A stretch of DNA of 19,878 nt from an uncultured Clostridia bacterium. Lineage in GTDB: Bacteria; Bacillota; Clostridia; Oscillospirales; Oscillospiraceae. The translations under genes and the position numbers were made by a program. Within the stretch, counting starts at the first letter, position 1, and each line of letters opens with the position of its first letter. Below the pieces are notes generated by a model. That model had not been told where the DNA came from. It did not search any database and saw only the letters and a list, made by a program, of their open reading frames with translations. Shown piece after piece: positions 16,301 through 19,878 of the stretch. The stretch lies in assembly GCA_945918815.1 (NCBI GenBank), contig CAMEIU010000009.1, forward strand, positions 1 to 19,878, written 5' to 3'.

Positions 16301-16387
16301 TGTAGGGCACGGCCACTGGACGTGCCGCTGTTGGCAGCTGCATCTTTGAACGCACTGCTGCGGCGCGCCGAGTCGTCGCGCCCTACA
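16301..16387 (-). mobile_element. Family C miniature element, copy C2 (about 87 bp, non-coding)
   Basis: Bounded by TGTAGGGC (16301) and GCCCTACA (ending 16387). 16301-16329 is the exact reverse complement of 10753-10781 in C1, so the two copies are in opposite orientation. The middle parts differ. It lies between hprK and murB and may explain why murB has its own promoter-like sequence. Confidence 0.65.
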
Positions 16388-16419
16388 AGTTTCCCTGTAT
16401 GGATTCTTTCAAAATCCGG

Positions 16420-16448
16420 TTCCTTTTTATGTGGGAATGTGGTATCAT
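16420..16448 (+). promoter_or_regulatory. Possible promoter of murB
   Basis: TTCCTT at 16420-16425, a 17-bp spacer, TATCAT at 16443-16448 with TG upstream (extended -10). The -35 match is weak; an alternative -10 is CATAAT at 16446-16451. It would drive murB-rapZ-glmR-whiA separately from hprK. Confidence 0.4.
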
Positions 16449-16475
16449 AATACTATTACACACCCGGAGGCGTTT

Positions 16476-17381
16476 ATGAGCTTGCTTCATGATTTTTGCG
16501 GCGTGATTCGTGAGAAATGGCCGGAGATGAAGGTTCTGGAAGAGGAACCCTTGAAAAAGCATACCTCCTTTCAGACCGGCGGTCCGGCGTGGATGGTTTT
16601 TCCCAAAACCATAGCGGAAATGACCGGCCTGTACCGGCTGTGCCTGGAACATGGTATATCTCCCCTGATTCTCGGCGCGGGGACCAACGTGCTGGCGCCG
16701 GACCAGGGGCTGGACCGGCTGGTGATCTGTACCCGGGACCTGTCCGGGATTCGGGACATGGCCGATGGTAAAATAGAGGCCATGGGGGGCGTGACCCTGA
16801 CCCGGCTGGCGGTCCATGCAAGGGACCTGGGCCTGATGGGTCTGGAGTTTGCCCACGGCATTCCCGGCACCGTGGGCGGCGGCGTGTATATGAACGCCGG
16901 GGCCTACGGCGGCGAAATCCGCCAGGTCGCCGAGAAGACCACGGCTCTGCTGCCCGACGGCAGCTTGTGGGAAGCGGAAGGGGAGGTCCAGGGCTTTTCC
17001 TACCGCCACAGCGCCTTTCAGGAGAAGCAGGCGGTGATTTTGAAAACCGTCTTCGCCTTACAGCCGGGAGACCCGGCGGAAATCCAGAAAACCATGCAGG
17101 ACCTGGCCGCCCGGAGAAGGGCGTCCCAGCCCTTGGAATACCCTTCCGCCGGCAGCACCTTCAAGCGGCCCCAGGGCGGCTACGCGGCAGCCCTCATCGA
17201 GCAGGCGGGCTTGAAGGGCAAGGGCGTGGGCCGGGCGGCGGTGTCGGAGAAGCACGCCGGGTTTGTGATCAACCTGGGCGGCGCGACCTCCAAGGACGTG
17301 CTGGCCACCATGGATTTGATACAGAAGACCGTTCAGGAACATTCCGGCATCTGCCTGGAGCCGGAAGTGCGGATTTGGTAG
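16476..17381 (+). CDS. murB: UDP-N-acetylenolpyruvoylglucosamine reductase
   Basis: FAD enzyme that uses NADPH to reduce UDP-GlcNAc-enolpyruvate to UDP-MurNAc, a committed step of peptidoglycan synthesis in the cytoplasm. 301 residues, as in other Firmicutes. FAD-binding motifs: KHTSFQTGGPA at 28-38, GAGTNVL at 67-73 and IPGTVGGGVYMNAGAYG at 129-145. Active-site candidates are R177 (FSYRHSAF), S227 in GSTFKRP (proton donor) and a glutamate of the C-terminal LEPEVRIW. ATG at 16476 follows GGAGG at 16466-16470; the frame open from 16431 has no family match in its first 15 codons. rapZ begins 10 bp after the stop. The tail ends right after VRIW, slightly shorter than many relatives, with no sign of damage. 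Confidence 0.96.
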   Translation: MSLLHDFCGVIREKWPEMKVLEEEPLKKHTSFQTGGPAWMVFPKTIAEMTGLYRLCLEHGISPLILGAGTNVLAPDQGLDRLVICTRDLSGIRDMADGKIEAMGGVTLTRLAVHARDLGLMGLEFAHGIPGTVGGGVYMNAGAYGGEIRQVAEKTTALLPDGSLWEAEGEVQGFSYRHSAFQEKQAVILKTVFALQPGDPAEIQKTMQDLAARRRASQPLEYPSAGSTFKRPQGGYAAALIEQAGLKGKGVGRAAVSEKHAGFVINLGGATSKDVLATMDLIQKTVQEHSGICLEPEVRIW

Positions 17382-17391
17382 GTGAATTCTT

Positions 17392-18234
17392 ATGCAGTTT
17401 GTCATTGTTTCCGGCCTTTCCGGTGCGGGAAAAAGTAAAACGGCCTCCTTTTTGGAGGATTTGGGGTTCTACTGCGTGGACAATATGCCCGCGGATTTGA
17501 TTCCCCAGTTTGCCCAGCTGTGCCTGGCCACCAAGGGCCGCTATGAGCGGGTGGCCCTGGTCACCGACGTGCGGGGCAGCCTGACCTTTGAGGGACTGTT
17601 CAAGGCGTTGGACGGCCTGGACCAGATGCACCTCACTTATAATATTCTCTTTGTGGAGGCCGACACCGACGTCATTATCAAGCGTTACAAGGAGACCCGC
17701 AGAAAGCATCCTCTGACCCGGGACGCCGTGGAGCGGGAGCGGGCCTTGCTGGCGCCCATCCGCAATCGGGCCAACGCCATCATCAACACCTCGGCCCTGT
17801 CCACGGCCAAGCTCCGGGGCGAGATCATCAACCTGGTGGCCGGGGACTTGAAGGACCGGGCCATGACCGTCAGCGTCGTGTCCTTCGGCTTTAAATACGG
17901 CCTGCCCATGGACGCGGACCTGGTGTTCGACGTGCGGTTCCTGCCCAATCCCTATTATATTGCCGAGTTGAAGCACAAGACCGGTCTGGACCAGGAGGTC
18001 CGGGATTTCGTCTTTTCCTACCAGCAGACCAAGGACTTTGTGACCAAGGTGGAGGACTTGCTGGCCTTCTGCCTGCCGTCCTTTGTGGACGAGGGCAAGA
18101 CCAACGTGGTCATCGCCGTGGGCTGTACCGGCGGCAAGCACCGGTCCGTGTCCGTTGCCAAGGAGCTGGGAGAATTTGCCGCCAAGCGGGGCTACGTCAC
18201 CAACGTCAGCCACCGGGATCTGGGGCGGCGCTGA
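17392..18234 (+). CDS. rapZ: RapZ/YvcJ family nucleotide-binding protein
   Basis: P-loop protein that binds and hydrolyses nucleotides. In E. coli RapZ controls the RNA that regulates glucosamine-6-phosphate synthase; in Bacillus the homologue YvcJ affects competence, so the role in Clostridia is less clear. 280 residues. Walker A GLSGAGKS at 8-15; the conserved C-terminal block has VAVGCTGGKHRSVSVAKEL-like residues (here IAVGCTGGKHRSV) and ends in SHRDLGRR. Start ATG at 17392, with AGGTG at 17380-17384 overlapping the murB stop as a modest ribosome binding site. glmR begins 15 bp downstream. The murB-rapZ-glmR-whiA order is widely conserved in Gram-positives and suggests a shared link to amino-sugar and cell-wall supply. 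Confidence 0.95.
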   Translation: MQFVIVSGLSGAGKSKTASFLEDLGFYCVDNMPADLIPQFAQLCLATKGRYERVALVTDVRGSLTFEGLFKALDGLDQMHLTYNILFVEADTDVIIKRYKETRRKHPLTRDAVERERALLAPIRNRANAIINTSALSTAKLRGEIINLVAGDLKDRAMTVSVVSFGFKYGLPMDADLVFDVRFLPNPYYIAELKHKTGLDQEVRDFVFSYQQTKDFVTKVEDLLAFCLPSFVDEGKTNVVIAVGCTGGKHRSVSVAKELGEFAAKRGYVTNVSHRDLGRR

Positions 18235-18249
18235 CGGAGGTCGTCCGAC

Positions 18250-19257
18250 ATGAACGAGAACGTAAGAGTCTATGTCCCGGGCCGCCGGGAGCCGAAGGTG
18301 GTGGCCATCGGCGGCGGACATGGACTGTCCACCATGCTGCGGGGATTGAAAAAGCACACCAGGAACATCACCGCCATTGTCACCGTGGCCGATGACGGCG
18401 GCGGCTCCGGCATGCTGCGGGAGGACCTGGGCATGCTGCCGCCGGGGGATATCCGAAACTGTATCCTGGCCCTGGCCAACACGGAGCCCACCATGCAGAA
18501 GCTTTTGAACTACCGCTTCACCGAGGGCTCCCTGGCGGGCCAGAGCTTCGGCAACCTGTTCCTGGCCGCCATGAACGGCATCTCCGGCTCCTTTGACGAG
18601 GCCGTCCACCGCATGGGAGACGTCCTGGCCATCACCGGCCGGGTCCTGCCCGTCACCAACCAGGACGTGCACCTGGAGGCGGAGTTCGCCAACGGCAGCC
18701 GCTGCCTGGGAGAGAGCAAGATCTTCTACGCCAAGAAGGTCAACGACTGCCGCATCAAGCAGGTGCGTCTGGTGCCGGAGCATCCCAAGGCCTTGCCTGA
18801 GAGCCTGGAGGCCATCCGGGACGCGGACCTGATCGTCATGGGCCCCGGCAGCCTCTATACCAGCATCATTCCCAACTTCCTGGTGGACGGCATCTCCGAG
18901 GCCGTGGCCGCCAGCCGGGCGTTGAAGATCTTCGTGATGAACATCATGACCCAGGACGGCGAATCCGACGGCTATACCGGCGCGGACCATGTGCAGGCGC
19001 TGCTGCGCCATGCCTTGCCCGGGATTGTGGACGTGTGCATCGCCAACAACGCCCCTGTCTCTGAAGAGGTCCTGGCCCCCTACCGCCAGGAGGGCGTGGA
19101 GCCCCTGCGCCTGGAGCGTGCGGCCATCGAAGCCATGGGCATCGAGGTCCGGGAATATCCCCTGGCCACCGGCCACCGGTATATCCGCCACGATTCCTTT
19201 GCCCTGGCCAAGGCGTTGATGGAAGTGTACAGAGAAAAATTGACAATGGACAATTGA
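18250..19257 (+). CDS. glmR: GlmR (YvcK) regulator of cell-wall precursor synthesis
   Basis: Cytoplasmic CofD-like protein. In Bacillus GlmR/YvcK binds UDP-GlcNAc and stimulates GlmS, directing carbon to peptidoglycan precursors, and is needed on gluconeogenic carbon sources. 335 residues. Characteristic blocks: IGGGHGLSTMLRGLK from residue 20, VTVADDGGGSGMLRE at 45-59, PPGDIRNC at 64-71, and MGPGSLYTSIIPN in the middle. ATG at 18250 follows GGAGG at 18236-18240. The C-terminus is unusual: the last residues (KLTMDN) and the stop are read from a dispersed family A repeat, implying the repeat has replaced or extended the original end. whiA follows after 123 bp of inverted repeat copies. Confidence 0.95.
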   Translation: MNENVRVYVPGRREPKVVAIGGGHGLSTMLRGLKKHTRNITAIVTVADDGGGSGMLREDLGMLPPGDIRNCILALANTEPTMQKLLNYRFTEGSLAGQSFGNLFLAAMNGISGSFDEAVHRMGDVLAITGRVLPVTNQDVHLEAEFANGSRCLGESKIFYAKKVNDCRIKQVRLVPEHPKALPESLEAIRDADLIVMGPGSLYTSIIPNFLVDGISEAVAASRALKIFVMNIMTQDGESDGYTGADHVQALLRHALPGIVDVCIANNAPVSEEVLAPYRQEGVEPLRLERAAIEAMGIEVREYPLATGHRYIRHDSFALAKALMEVYREKLTMDN

Positions 19258-19294
19258 CAATGGACAATGATTGTGTCCCCTTCGGGGACGATTA
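19239..19294 (+). repeat. Dispersed repeat family A, copy A6, overlapping the glmR stop
   Basis: Three near-identical ATTGACAATGGACA-type units beginning inside the glmR coding region, then TGTGTCCCC, a TTC loop and GGGGAC (19275-19280 with 19284-19289), then GATTAAAA. The in-frame TGA within the repeat (19255-19257) ends glmR. Confidence 0.8.
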
Positions 19295-19313
19295 AAACGA
19301 CGCATTGTTTCAC

Positions 19314-19367
19314 ATTTTCCGAAGGAAAATACCTTCATTGTACATTGTCAATTCTCCATTGCTAATT
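19314..19367 (-). repeat. Dispersed repeat family A, copy A7 (inverted)
   Basis: On the minus strand it reads AATTGACAATGTACAATG, GAAGGT, then ATTTTCC-TTC-GGAAAAT (plus 19314-19330, 7-bp stem). It faces A6 tail to tail with about 20 bp between. It ends just before the whiA ribosome binding site. Confidence 0.75.
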
Positions 19368-19380
19368 GAAAGGAGCCCCA

Positions 19381-19878
19381 ATGTCCTTTTGTTCCAATGT
19401 AAAGGCGGAGCTTTGCCGCCTGCCGGTTCATAAAAAATGCTGCGCCGTGGCGGAGGCCTACGGCGTGCTGCTGTTCTGCAATACCTGTTCGCCCACCGGC
19501 ATCCGTATCGTCACGGAGAGCCGGGATTTTGCCGCCCGGCTGCCCAAGCTGTTCCGCAAGGCCTTCGGCCTGGAATTTGACCAGGTGCCGGAAGGGGAGG
19601 CGGGCAAGCTGGCCTTTGTCCTGGAGGACCGGGAGAAGCTGCGGCGGATTTTCGCCGCCTTCGGCCTGGAGGCCGACACCACCGTGACCCTTCATGTGAA
19701 CCTGGGGGTCCTGGAGGAGGAATGCTGCCGGGTCAGCTTTTTAAGAGGCGCGTTCCTGGCCGGCGGCTCCGTGACGGACCCGGAAAAGAGGTACCATCTG
19801 GAGCTGGCGACCTCCCACTTGAAAGTCAGCCGGGAAGTCTACAGCCTGCTTCTGGAAATGGAGTTTTCCGCCAAGGAT
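19381..19878 (+). CDS. whiA: Sporulation/cell-division regulator WhiA (partial, 3' end outside window)
   Basis: DNA-binding protein with a LAGLIDADG homing-endonuclease-like fold that has lost nuclease function; in actinobacteria it controls sporulation septation and in Bacillus it affects division and chromosome segregation. The frame is open from ATG 19381 to the end of the window: 166 residues of about 310. The N-terminus (SFCSNVKAELCRLP) is family-typical. FLRGAFLAGGSVTDPEKRYH (from about residue 120) is the diagnostic first LAGLIDADG-like block, and the following LELATSHLKVSREV also matches. The C-terminal helix-turn-helix lies outside the window. Ribosome binding site AAAGGAG at 19369-19375. 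Last visible member of the rapZ-glmR-whiA group; because repeats separate it from glmR, transcription might be partly interrupted there. Confidence 0.95.
   Translation, partial: MSFCSNVKAELCRLPVHKKCCAVAEAYGVLLFCNTCSPTGIRIVTESRDFAARLPKLFRKAFGLEFDQVPEGEAGKLAFVLEDREKLRRIFAAFGLEADTTVTLHVNLGVLEEECCRVSFLRGAFLAGGSVTDPEKRYHLELATSHLKVSREVYSLLLEMEFSAKD

Noticed and set aside
17269..19338. 689-codon open frame on the minus strand across rapZ and glmR
   Set aside because: Antisense shadow of GC-rich genes with strong family motifs on the plus strand; its translation is low-complexity, rich in H, G, Q and V, with no recognisable domain.
4379..19367. CRISPR array
   Set aside because: The repeats are dispersed, hairpin-bearing and not spaced by unique spacers of constant length; no cas genes are present.

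Overview
This window looks like ordinary chromosome from a GC-rich, Gram-positive anaerobe of the Clostridia, plausibly Oscillospiraceae-like; the genus cannot be fixed from sequence alone. The grounds are strong AAGGAGG-type ribosome binding sites, sigma-A type promoters with 17-bp spacers, coding sequence rich in G/C at third positions, zinc-binding forms of L28 and L32, and Firmicutes gene neighbourhoods (yceD-rpmF, der-plsY-gpsA, hprK-murB-rapZ-glmR-whiA). I see no phage, plasmid, CRISPR, tRNA, rRNA or protein-coding transposon genes.

Layout. 1-4378: glutamate synthase gltB (5' end outside the window) and gltD, which make glutamate from glutamine and 2-oxoglutarate. 4495-5264: a single-gene unit encoding a metallo-beta-lactamase-fold hydrolase of unknown substrate, ending at a terminator it appears to share with the convergent pot operon. 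5351-9373 (minus): potA-potB-potC-potD, a complete spermidine/putrescine ABC importer whose genes all overlap; its binding protein PotD seems to be held by a C-terminal membrane helix rather than by a lipid. 9577-10612 (minus): an RluA-family pseudouridine synthase. 10843-11687: yceD and rpmF with promoter and terminator. 11741-14821: der (ribosome-assembly GTPase), plsY and gpsA (the last two supply and acylate glycerol-3-phosphate for phospholipids). 14917-15250 (minus): rpmB. 15288-19878: hprK, murB, rapZ, glmR (yvcK) and whiA (3' end outside the window), a conserved group linking carbon-status sensing to cell-wall precursor synthesis and division.

The most interesting material is between the genes. 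Most larger intergenic gaps are filled with short repeats of at least three kinds. Family A has AT-rich TTGACAATG-type direct repeats followed by a small hairpin whose stem sequence changes from copy to copy while pairing is kept. Family B has GTAGGGGCGACC hairpins, one with perfect 27-bp arms. Family C is two elements of about 88 bp in opposite orientation sharing an exact 29-nt end. These repeats reach into functional positions: one supplies the final codons and stop of glmR, and another supplies the probable -35 box of the pseudouridine synthase gene. I found no convincing new protein-coding system; the repeat families are the best candidates for something under-described.
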